From: JBEKLJ01 sp050010255
GTDB taxonomy: Bacteria; Acidobacteriota; Terriglobia; Bryobacterales; Bryobacteraceae
Reading direction: 5' to 3'
Length of the DNA: 11,168 bases
Assembly (NCBI GenBank): GCA_050010255.1
Contig: JBEKLJ010000113.1
Coordinates: 1 to 11,168, forward strand
The notes beneath the pieces are model-generated. The model did no database searches. It was not told the DNA's origin and worked only from the letters and a program-made list of their open reading frames with translations. Shown in pieces: positions 1 to 6,289 of the stretch (positions are counted from its first letter, which is position 1; each line of letters begins with the position of its first letter). Position numbers and translations under genes: made by a program.

Positions 1-1197
1 GTAGTACGGGATCTGCTCGGAGAGGACCTTCACGAACTCGGGCCGCTCCGGCCGCGGACCAACGATGGCCATCTCGCCGCGCAGCACGTTCCAGAGCTGC
101 GGCAGTTCGTCGATGCGCAGCTTGCGCAGCCACCGGCCGACCGGCGTGATGCGCGGATCGTCCCTGCTGGCCCAGACGGCGCCGGTGCGGGACTCAGCGT
201 TGGCGTACATCGAGCGAAACTTGTAGAGGGTGAACGGGGCGCCGTTGCGGCCGACGCGCGTCTGGCGGTAGAGCATTGGGCCGCGCGAGGTCAGCTTGAT
301 GGCTAAGGCCGCCAGCAGCATCACGGGAAGGGTGAGCAGGGTGCCGAGCAGAGCCAGGGCCGGCGAATACAGCGACTGAAGCAGCACCGCGCTGTGCGTC
401 GGGCCGAGCGCGCCGGAGAAGATGAGCTGGGCCGGACGCAGCTCCTTGGTCGAAAGGCGTCCGCAGGTGTCCTCGTACGCCGTTCCGGCCTCCTCGATGA
501 GGATGCCGGAGAATCGCAGATCGAGCAGGTCGTACACGGGCATGCGGGCGCGGCGCTCGGTCATACCGACGACAATGCGGTCCGGCCGGACGGCCTCCAC
601 GACCGCGCGCAGCTCGCGGTACCCTCCCAGCACCTTGGCGCCGTGAAACGAGGTCTCGGGCTCGACGCCGTCGTCCAGGTAGCCCAGATTCGTGTAGCCC
701 ACCTCGGGATGACGGACGAGGTACTCGGCGATCTCCTCCACCACCGCGTTGCGGCCCAGGAACAGGACGCGCTGCTCCCCGAAGGCGCGCAGAAACACCA
801 GCGCATAGACGATCCGCCAGGCCGACAGCGACAGCAGCGCGAAACCGCTGCCGCAGATCATGACCCATAGCGGCAGTCTCCACTCCGGCGCGACGTAGGC
901 CAGCAGTGCGTGGACCATGAAGGCGAAGCCGATCGCCTGGCAGATCTCGATTACCAGCGCCACCTTGGAGATGGTGCGGATGTCCGAGTACAGATCAAGG
1001 AAGTGCAGGCCAAGGAGAATGCTGAGCACGACCACGAAGATGCGGCCCGCCCCGCCGTCATACCAGAGGAACACCGTCGGGTCGACCGGAAGCACCAGGT
1101 AGGTGGCCAGAACGTAGCAGAAGGCCAGCAGGACAAACTCCGACAGCAGCAGCACGACGATGCTGGTCGGAACGGACACCCCGAAGCGTCGAATCAT
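1..1197 (-). CDS. Polyprenyl glycosylphosphotransferase (EpsB-like sugar transferase), C-terminus cut by window edge
   Basis: The frame is open from an ATG at 1197 to the left edge: 399 residues without a stop. Related enzymes run to roughly 460, so the end is missing. The family transfers a sugar-1-phosphate from a nucleotide sugar to undecaprenyl phosphate at the inner membrane, starting exopolysaccharide synthesis. The N-terminus has about four hydrophobic segments between residues 11 and 134. A Rossmann-like region follows from R143 (RVLFLGRN). A further membrane hairpin lies near 278-300, then the catalytic domain with KFRSM (326-330), the Asp-Glu dyad D363-E364 within IDELPQLWNVLRGEM, and GPRPERPEF (380-388). 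The ERPEF ending and the N-terminal layout resemble the EpsB type linked to PEP-CTERM/exosortase loci. That subtype is an inference, and an exopolysaccharide cluster is expected further left. No clear Shine-Dalgarno sequence precedes the ATG. Confidence 0.93.
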   Translation of the reverse strand, partial: MIRRFGVSVPTSIVVLLLSEFVLLAFCYVLATYLVLPVDPTVFLWYDGGAGRIFVVVLSILLGLHFLDLYSDIRTISKVALVIEICQAIGFAFMVHALLAYVAPEWRLPLWVMICGSGFALLSLSAWRIVYALVFLRAFGEQRVLFLGRNAVVEEIAEYLVRHPEVGYTNLGYLDDGVEPETSFHGAKVLGGYRELRAVVEAVRPDRIVVGMTERRARMPVYDLLDLRFSGILIEEAGTAYEDTCGRLSTKELRPAQLIFSGALGPTHSAVLLQSLYSPALALLGTLLTLPVMLLAALAIKLTSRGPMLYRQTRVGRNGAPFTLYKFRSMYANAESRTGAVWASRDDPRITPVGRWLRKLRIDELPQLWNVLRGEMAIVGPRPERPEFVKVLSEQIPYY

Positions 1198-1381
1198 CGG
1201 CTATGCCACTGCGCCACCTGCGCTCCTCGTGATACCAGCCCGCGGCGCCGGCCCTGCGACAGCCCCGCGAGGCGCCGCGCGCTCCGAGCCCGGCCGGGAC
1301 GCAAATCTCTAATACACCATAGCGCAGAATGCAGTCCGGAGTGCACCGGAAGGTGCTGCGCGACAAGAAAGTGGGAGCCGC

Positions 1382-1463
1382 ACGTCGGCTGAAGCCGACG
1401 CTGCAAACTGAAGTTCGCGCTACAAAGAGGGGGCCGCGTCAACACACGAACGGATTGCGGGCC
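1382..1463 (+). repeat. Dispersed two-hairpin repeat, copy A
   Basis: Bases 1382-1423 match 7101-7142 at 39 of 42 positions. The first hairpin is a perfect 8-bp inverted repeat, CGTCGGCT-ga-AGCCGACG (1383-1400). The second is AACT-ga-AGTT (1406-1415). After a small length difference, similarity resumes at 1434-1463 (21 of 30 identical with 7151-7180). Two of the three differences in the 42-nt core fall on paired bases of the second hairpin and compensate each other. The layout resembles REP/BIME-type intergenic repeats. No transposase is present in the window. Confidence 0.85.
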
Positions 1464-1496
1464 GGGGAGCCGCGTGCGGACTGCGGGCCGCTGGAG

Positions 1497-1502
1497 CATA
1501 AT
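1497..1502 (+). promoter_or_regulatory. Candidate -10 hexamer for the DUF2059 gene
   Basis: CATAAT lies 7 nt before the ATG at 1510, so transcription would begin about at the start codon (leaderless or nearly so). No recognisable -35 is seen. The nearest purine-rich Shine-Dalgarno-like stretch, GGAG at 1493-1496, is 13 nt from the ATG, which is rather far. Confidence 0.35.
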
Positions 1503-1509
1503 AGTCGGC

Positions 1510-1992
1510 ATGAGAAGACTTGCGGTGGTCTCAACGGTGATTCTTCTGGCGGTGGCCGGCGCGGCACGCGCCGACGAGGCATCCAAGAAGGCCAAGATCG
1601 AGGAGCTGTTCCAGCTTACCAATGTCGATCGCATGGTCGGCCAGATCCTGGGGCAGGTACGCTCGATGCAGACAGCGCAGATTGAGCGGACGACTATGAC
1701 GGCGGAGGGGCGGGCCCGGGCGCGCGAGATTCAGGACCGAATCCAGGCTGTGATCGCCCGCATGCTGAGCTGGGACAAGCTCAAGCCGGAATACGTTAAG
1801 CTCTACGCCGAGACGTTCACCGAAGAGGAGATCGATGGAATGCTGGCATTCTACAAGTCACCCGCGGGCCGGGCGATGCTCGAGAAGATGCCAGTGCTGA
1901 TGCAGAAATCCATGGGGCTCGTGCAGCAGATGATGAAGGAGATCCAGCCCGAGATGACCAAGATCATGGAAGAGGGCAGCCAAGGCAAGTGA
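1510..1992 (+). CDS. Exported DUF2059-domain protein
   Basis: The product is 160 residues. I start at the ATG at 1510 rather than the in-frame ATG at 1474, because the later start begins directly with a signal peptide: MRR, a hydrophobic core, and an AxA site after residue 21 (ARA-DEA), with no lipobox cysteine. The mature protein is highly charged and helical, with no cysteine. The DUF2059 core is about residues 95-135, including YVKLYAETFTEEEIDGMLAF and the conserved YKSPAGRAMLEKMP block. Proteins of this family are small, exported and of unknown biochemical function. The gene appears monocistronic: it is divergent from the sugar transferase and convergent with the next minus-strand pair. 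The family assignment is secure, but the role is not known. Confidence 0.9.
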   Translation: MRRLAVVSTVILLAVAGAARADEASKKAKIEELFQLTNVDRMVGQILGQVRSMQTAQIERTTMTAEGRARAREIQDRIQAVIARMLSWDKLKPEYVKLYAETFTEEEIDGMLAFYKSPAGRAMLEKMPVLMQKSMGLVQQMMKEIQPEMTKIMEEGSQGK

Positions 1993-2008
1993 GAGCCGCT
2001 GGCGGCGG

Positions 2009-2033
2009 GGGCGCTGTAGCGCCCGTCGCGACG
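2009..2033. terminator. Tandem palindromes between convergent genes, possible terminator
   Basis: GGGCGCT-gt-AGCGCCC (2009-2024) is followed at once by the 10-bp palindrome CGTCGCGACG (2024-2033). It sits between the stop of the DUF2059 gene (1992) and the stop of the leftward 79-residue gene (2050), where a bidirectional terminator would be expected. No T-tract follows on either strand, so a second dispersed palindromic repeat is an equally good reading. Confidence 0.35.
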
Positions 2034-2049
2034 CCGGATGGCCCGCTGG

Positions 2050-2289
2050 CTACTCGACGGTGACCTTCGTCCCCTGGGGGCGCTCGCTGCCCGACAGGTG
2101 GTCGATACGCTCGTCGATGATGCTGCGGACGGCCCGGAGGAACTCGATCCGGGAGTTGCGCAGGTGCTGCCGCGCGGCGTCGGAATGGATGCCGAACGTA
2201 TCGAGCCACCACTCCATGGCCTGGCGGCAGAGACAACGCTCATAGACTGGCTGCCCGGCGGGCGGTGCAGCGCTCTCCTGCTCGTTCAT
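2050..2289 (-). CDS. Small 79-residue protein with Cys-Leu-Cys motif, coupled to the Get3-like ATPase
   Basis: I do not recognise this family. The ATG (2289-2287) overlaps the TGA of the ATPase gene in an ATGA arrangement, and a strong AAGGAGG (2303-2297) sits 7 nt upstream, so translation is well supported and probably coupled. The N-terminus (residues 1-15) is polar and proline-rich. Next come YERCLCRQAMEWWLDTFGI (16-34), with two cysteines at 19 and 21 and a Trp pair at 27-28, then a charged segment, probably helical (38-66), and a polar tail ending KVTVE. There is no signal peptide or membrane segment, so it is probably cytosolic. Being coupled to the ATPase suggests a partner, adaptor or substrate-binding role. 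The close Cys-x-Cys pair could bind metal or be redox-active, which matters because the ATPase has no cysteine. Function is unknown. Confidence 0.8.
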   Translation of the reverse strand: MNEQESAAPPAGQPVYERCLCRQAMEWWLDTFGIHSDAARQHLRNSRIEFLRAVRSIIDERIDHLSGSERPQGTKVTVE

Positions 2290-3479
2290 GGTGCCACCTC
2301 CTTCATCTCGACGGTGAGGACCCCGTTCTCCAGGCGGCCTCGCGTGGGCACGAGCGCCGCCATCGAGGTCGGCAGCCCGATGTGGCGCCGGAACGTGCCG
2401 ATCTCCACCACCAGCTCGTCGCCCTTCTTGAACAGCCCAATTTCGCCCTTTGTGGCGAACGGCAGCAGCACCCGCACCTCGTAGCGCCCGTCCTGCTTAC
2501 CGAAGCTGTAGGGCCGCTCGGTTCGCGTCACCGCCGCAGGGTCTTCCCCCTCTGGATATAGCACGTCTGCGACGTTCTGGAGGCGCTCCCGGCCCAGAAC
2601 TTCGTGCGTGAACAGCGGCACGCGCTTGATTGCCATGGGCGCAAAGTACTCCTCGATCTCTCTCAGGATCCGCTCCTGCGACACGTGCCACTCGGCGAAC
2701 CAGTCGTCGCGCACCTCTTGCGGCAGCAGGCGGTTGACGATCACCGTGTCCACGGTCAGGCCGTGCAGGGAGAAGTAGACGAAGGCCCGCTGCGTCTCCC
2801 TCAGCACCATCTTCTCGGGGTTGGTCACCAGCCGGACGCTGGTGATGGCGGGGTCTTCCATCAACTCATTGACGCCCTCGAGTTTCTCGAACAGGTCGCG
2901 GATGTTGAGGAAGTAGCTGTCCGTGGGCAACTCGAACGGCGCCACCCGGTTGGCGATCGGACGGACCGCCTTGAGCAGGCTCCGCTGGAACGCAAAGATG
3001 TGCTTCATGTACCAGTCCAGCGTGGTCGGCATCGAGACGAAGCGCATCGACTCGGCGGTCGGGGCCGCATCGAGCACGATGACGTCGTAGCGCTGTTCGC
3101 GCCGGTACTCGTTGATGTACATCATCGCGCTCAGCTCTTCCATGCCCGGCAGAATCGCCAGCTCCTCGGCCTGGACTCCGCTGATCCCGGTGGTGCGAAG
3201 CACCGAGACTACATAGGAGGAGATCTCTTGCCAGTGGCGCTTGATCTCCCTCTGGATGTTCAGCTCCTGGATGGCCAGCCGGGGGCCAATCTCGAAAGGG
3301 TCGGCGGTGCGTCCATGGAAAAGCTCGGTCTCCAGGTCGAAGGAGTCGGCAAGGCTGTGGGCGGGATCGATGCTCATAACCAGCGTGCGGTAGCCGGCTT
3401 GGGCCAGTCGCAGGCCAGTTGCGGCGGCCAGGCTGGTCTTTCCAACACCGCCTTTGCCGGTGTAGAGAAGGATCCTCAT
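2286..3479 (-). CDS. Get3/ArsA-family ATPase with C-terminal HSP20-like domain (Get3d-like)
   Basis: The product is 397 residues from the ATG at 3479, which has a GAGAG-type site 8 nt upstream. An in-frame GTG at 3485 is too close to that site. The deviant Walker A is GKGGVGKTS (8-16). The ArsA/Get3 hallmark DPAHSLADSFD is at 38-48, the switch-II-like LDAAPT at 136-141, and a nucleotide-base-binding-type IVNR at 247-250. Residues about 325-394 fit the HSP20/alpha-crystallin-like domain found at the end of some ArsA-family proteins, an architecture described for Get3d. The protein has no cysteine at all, so it lacks both the arsenite-binding cysteines of ArsA and the zinc CxxC of eukaryotic Get3. 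No ars genes are nearby. It is probably a soluble homodimeric ATPase with a chaperone or targeting role, and its client is unknown. It forms an operon with the 79-residue gene. Confidence 0.92.
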   Translation of the reverse strand: MRILLYTGKGGVGKTSLAAATGLRLAQAGYRTLVMSIDPAHSLADSFDLETELFHGRTADPFEIGPRLAIQELNIQREIKRHWQEISSYVVSVLRTTGISGVQAEELAILPGMEELSAMMYINEYRREQRYDVIVLDAAPTAESMRFVSMPTTLDWYMKHIFAFQRSLLKAVRPIANRVAPFELPTDSYFLNIRDLFEKLEGVNELMEDPAITSVRLVTNPEKMVLRETQRAFVYFSLHGLTVDTVIVNRLLPQEVRDDWFAEWHVSQERILREIEEYFAPMAIKRVPLFTHEVLGRERLQNVADVLYPEGEDPAAVTRTERPYSFGKQDGRYEVRVLLPFATKGEIGLFKKGDELVVEIGTFRRHIGLPTSMAALVPTRGRLENGVLTVEMKEVAP

Positions 3480-3567
3480 GCCCACATTCTCTCATGCGGC
3501 TTGCGGCGGGACGCCGGGGGCGTTTCCGCCTGAGAGCGGTTGCCCCGCGGCCGCACTACTACTCTGA

Positions 3568-4155
3568 ATGCGGACCGCGCTTGCGCTTGCGCTCCCGTTG
3601 TTGCTGGCTGCCCAGAGCGCGCTGCTGGAGATCCACCTGATCGGCGAGGGGACCGTGTACACGGCGGGTTCCAGGACGCCGGGACTCACGGTCGAGGTTC
3701 GCGACGAGCTGGGCAGGCCGGCGGCGGGCGTTCTCCTCAGCGTGCGGCTGCCGTTCGAGGAAGCGGGCGGCGCCTTCGTGAACGGACTGAACACCGAGGT
3801 GGTAACCACCGGAGCGGACGGGCGGGCGACGACTTCCCCCATCCGCTGGAGCCGGACACCGGGCCGGGTCGAGGTTCGCATCATGGCCATCAAAGGCGGG
3901 TTGCGGGCGGGCACCACGGCCGCGCTCAACCTGGCTGGGACCGCGGCGGCGGCAACGGCAGCGGCAAGGCCTGCGCCGGCTCCGCCGCACCGGCTGCGGA
4001 GCAAGTGGGTCATCATCGCGTTGGCCGTGGCGGTGGCCGCGGCGGGCGTCGGATTCGCCAGCGGCCGCGCTTCGGGCAACGCCGCGGCGCAGGCGGCGAC
4101 GCCCCCCGAGGCGGTCCAGATCGGCGCGCCAACGATCACGATCGGCAACCCATGA
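3568..4155 (+). CDS. Exported Ig-like protein with C-terminal membrane segment
   Basis: The product is 195 residues from the ATG at 3568. It begins with a signal peptide (hydrophobic residues 4-19, likely cut near AQS-A). Residues 21-123 are beta-rich and resemble a Big-1 or carboxypeptidase-regulatory-like Ig fold, with the typical VEVRDELGRPAAGVLLSV pattern (42-59) and TGADGRATT (81-89). An Ala/Pro linker (124-141) leads to a membrane segment at about 147-166 and a 30-residue polar tail. The basic HRLRSK just before this segment would favour an inside position by the positive-inside rule, which conflicts with an exported N-terminal domain, so the topology is uncertain. Its TGA overlaps the next ATG (ATGA), making it the first gene of a four-gene coupled run. 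It is probably a surface or periplasmic structural protein. I cannot assign a specific function. Confidence 0.85.
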   Translation: MRTALALALPLLLAAQSALLEIHLIGEGTVYTAGSRTPGLTVEVRDELGRPAAGVLLSVRLPFEEAGGAFVNGLNTEVVTTGADGRATTSPIRWSRTPGRVEVRIMAIKGGLRAGTTAALNLAGTAAAATAAARPAPAPPHRLRSKWVIIALAVAVAAAGVGFASGRASGNAAAQAATPPEAVQIGAPTITIGNP

Positions 4156-4931
4156 GACGCGCGCTCGCATTGCTGGCGATCTCGACCGCGGCCGCGCTGG
4201 CCCAGGGGAGCCTCACGGCGCCGCGCATAGGCTGCTATCGCGACCGCGCCGGGGCGCTCCGGCCGCTCTACGGTACGGCGGGAAGCTTCATCCCCGGCGC
4301 GCCGGCCGAGACCGGCGTGGTCGCGGCCGCCTGCTGGGAGGGCGTGGCGCTGATAAAGACCGACGCCGCGCTGGAGTGGCGTGACGCCGAGCTGCAGCTC
4401 ATAGCGAAGTGGCCGGCGCCGCCCGGGTCAGCGTTGTTCGCGCTGGAGCCGCGCGGGCGGGCCGCATTTGTTTACTTCGCAACCACCGGCGAGATCCTGC
4501 GATTCGCGCCCGGCCGGGCTCCTCGCGCGCTGCCCGATCCACAAGCGCTGGCGCCGGCGAAGGTGCTGGCGATGGCGAGCCCCGGGCCGGGGCAGATCAG
4601 CATCCTGGCCAATAGCGACGCCGGGGCGGTCCTGGAGACGTGGTCCATCGAAGATGGGCTGCTCGCGTGGGAGGGCGAAGGGAGCGGAGTTGCCGGCCCG
4701 GCGGCGCTCCAGGCCGAGGGCGCTCTGCTCCGCGCCGACGAAACGGCGCTGGTGCTCGCGCGCCGCGATGGCACCCAACGGCGCATCGAGTTGCCCGCGC
4801 GAGCCGTGGCCATCGAGCCGGGTGGCGTCGAGTGGCTCATCATCACCCTGGAGGACGGCAGTACGCCCCTGGCGCTGCGGCTCCGTCCGGACGGAGAAGA
4901 GCTGTTCCGCATCCCGGAGGCTGAGCCGTGA
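4152..4931 (+). CDS. Secreted protein, probably propeller-like, function unknown
   Basis: The product is 259 residues. The ATG at 4152 overlaps the previous stop by 4 nt, and the first residues form a signal peptide (MRRALALLAISTAAALAQG). The mature part is built of short repeated beta-rich units of about 40 residues, for instance ALIKTDAALEWRDAELQLIAK (split as residues 66-80 and 81-86), FVYFATTGEILRFAPG (106-121), AVLETWSIEDGLLAWEG (159-175) and ALVLARRDGTQRRIELP (199-215). The look is that of an irregular beta-propeller without a firm WD40 or NHL signature. Two cysteines (28 and 61) could form a disulphide. No catalytic motif is visible. It ends in GTGA, sharing 4 nt with the next gene. 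The tight coupling suggests the three exported proteins of this run are made in fixed proportion and perhaps assemble together. Confidence 0.82.
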   Translation: MRRALALLAISTAAALAQGSLTAPRIGCYRDRAGALRPLYGTAGSFIPGAPAETGVVAAACWEGVALIKTDAALEWRDAELQLIAKWPAPPGSALFALEPRGRAAFVYFATTGEILRFAPGRAPRALPDPQALAPAKVLAMASPGPGQISILANSDAGAVLETWSIEDGLLAWEGEGSGVAGPAALQAEGALLRADETALVLARRDGTQRRIELPARAVAIEPGGVEWLIITLEDGSTPLALRLRPDGEELFRIPEAEP

Positions 4932-6289
4932 TCCGCGCGCTGGCTTCGGGACTACTGGCCGCTGTCTGCGCGTTCGCGCAGCTCGATCTGAGCCTCCCGC
5001 CGGCCAGCACGGTGTATCCGCCAGGCGCGCACATTGACATCGGAACGGCGGCTACGGGCGACCAGGTCACGGTGCGGTTTCGCGTGACGAACACGAGCAC
5101 GGCTTCGGTGCGGCTGGATGTCATCAGCGTCAGCGGAGTCGGCTTCTACATCCTCGATCCTCCGGTTTTGCCGGCCACGCTGGTTTCCCGAGGGTGGGTC
5201 GAGTTCAGCGTGATCTTCGCTCCACGAGACGTCGGAGATTATAGCGCCAACCTTACGGTCAACTTGAACACCTACCTGAACCTGCTGGTGGGGCACGCCC
5301 GGGGCGGCGTCTCGGTGCTGCTGGACGAGGGGGGGCAGACCACGGCACTCGTCTCGGGGGCGCTAGTCGATTTCGGCCAGGCATCCCGGGGGAGCTCGGT
5401 TACGCGCCACTTCCTGCTGACGAACCGCAACGCGGCGGCGATCACGGTGGCGGAGATTGTGGTCGAGGGAGCGAACTTTCGCGGCCCTGTCGGCATCACC
5501 GCGCCGCTGACGCTCGCCGCGGGCGAGTCGGCGGCGTTCCAGGTCGTGTGGGAGCCGCCGACGGCCGGAGTCTACCAGGGCTCGCTCCGCATCGACAACG
5601 CGAGCGTGCAACTGGCCGGTACCGCTTTCGATCCGCCGACCCCGCCTTTCCGGATCGTCATCGAGCCGGCGGCGCTCGCGAGCGGGCAGCAGGCGACGCT
5701 GTCCCTCCAGTTCGACTCGAAGTCGCCGTCCGCCGCGAGCGGCCTGCTGCGGATGGACTTCACCGGCAAGGGCGACCCGTCCATTTGCTTTATCTCGCCA
5801 GCCGGGCGCTCGGCGCCGTTCACCATCCGGGAGGGCGAGGACCGGGCGCGTTTCGGCGAGCAGACGGCCATCCAGTTCCAGACCGGCACCACGGCCGGCA
5901 CGATCACCTTCACGGCGACGCTGGGCGCCGAAACCGAGCAGGCTTCCATCCAGATTGCCCCTTCGGCGGTGGTCGTCGACTCGATCCGCGCCACGCGCGC
6001 CACCGGCTCGCTGACCGTCTCCATCACGGCGTACGACAACACGCGCTCTGCCTCGCAGGTGGCGTTCACCTTCTACGACGGGCGCGGCAACACGCTCGGC
6101 GGCGGACCCATCCGCGCCGACGTCGCGGCCGCTTTCGGCCAGTACTTCGAGAATCCCGAAGCGGGCGGGGCGTTCGTGCTGCGCGCTTTCTTCCTGGTGA
6201 CCGGCAATGCCGCCGGCATCGATTCGGTCGACGTCGAGCTGACAAACTCGGCCGGGGCGTCCCGGGCGCATGCCACAATATCAGAGTGA
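4928..6289 (+). CDS. Secreted choice-of-anchor D / ASH-domain-like protein
   Basis: The product is 453 residues from a GTG at 4928 that overlaps the previous stop (GTGA). The signal peptide is residues 1-18 (AFA-Q region). Two ASH-type (ASPM/SPD-2/Hydin-like) Ig domains follow, at about 36-125 and 146-233. Each has the typical pattern of a DIG or VDFG strand, VTVRFRVTNTS or VTRHFLLTNRN, and then a VEFSVIFAPRDVGDYSANL or AAFQVVWEPPTAGVYQGSL block. Residues 240-346 and 347-453 look like two further Ig-like beta-sandwich modules. No enzyme motif, membrane anchor or sorting signal is seen at the C-terminus. Proteins with such arrays are usually extracellular or periplasmic scaffolds. The last codons overlap the GTG of thiD. 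Domain type is well supported; role is not known. Confidence 0.87.
   Translation: MIRALASGLLAAVCAFAQLDLSLPPASTVYPPGAHIDIGTAATGDQVTVRFRVTNTSTASVRLDVISVSGVGFYILDPPVLPATLVSRGWVEFSVIFAPRDVGDYSANLTVNLNTYLNLLVGHARGGVSVLLDEGGQTTALVSGALVDFGQASRGSSVTRHFLLTNRNAAAITVAEIVVEGANFRGPVGITAPLTLAAGESAAFQVVWEPPTAGVYQGSLRIDNASVQLAGTAFDPPTPPFRIVIEPAALASGQQATLSLQFDSKSPSAASGLLRMDFTGKGDPSICFISPAGRSAPFTIREGEDRARFGEQTAIQFQTGTTAGTITFTATLGAETEQASIQIAPSAVVVDSIRATRATGSLTVSITAYDNTRSASQVAFTFYDGRGNTLGGGPIRADVAAAFGQYFENPEAGGAFVLRAFFLVTGNAAGIDSVDVELTNSAGASRAHATISE

Larger units (their letters stand above)
1198..1509. other. Divergent intergenic region of 312 nt
   Basis: This stretch separates the leftward sugar transferase from the rightward DUF2059 gene. 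I see no coding region in it. It holds a small AT-rich island at about 1302-1321 in otherwise very GC-rich DNA, which could contain the promoter of the leftward gene, although no convincing -35/-10 pair can be named. It also holds repeat copy A (1382-1463) and a -10-like hexamer next to the DUF2059 start. Confidence 0.6.

Noticed and set aside
910..1392. Open 160-codon plus-strand frame over the sugar transferase start and intergenic region
   Set aside because: It is antisense to the transferase N-terminus, ends inside a dispersed repeat, and shows no domain.
1474..1509. Earlier ATG for the DUF2059 gene
   Set aside because: It would place 12 polar residues before an otherwise ideal signal peptide. 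The ATG at 1510 fits better.
1198..1509. tRNA or other structured RNA gene
   Set aside because: No cloverleaf or known RNA motif was found. The only structure is the dispersed two-hairpin repeat.
2286..3479. Arsenite efflux ATPase ArsA
   Set aside because: The protein has no cysteine for arsenite binding, only one ATPase domain plus an HSP20-like tail, and no ars genes nearby.
2604..3533. Open 309-codon plus-strand frame opposite the Get3-like ATPase
   Set aside because: It is an antisense shadow. The minus strand holds the Walker A and other ATPase motifs.
5329..5335. Runs of seven G in the ASH-type gene and in thiD (6804-6810) as phase-variation sites
   Set aside because: Both encode Gly-Gly in frame in intact genes, and runs this short are common at this GC content.
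5363..6271. Open 302-codon frame on the minus strand opposite the ASH-domain gene
   Set aside because: It has arginine-rich, low-complexity composition typical of an antisense shadow in GC-rich DNA. The plus strand has a signal peptide, recognisable domains and coupled neighbours.
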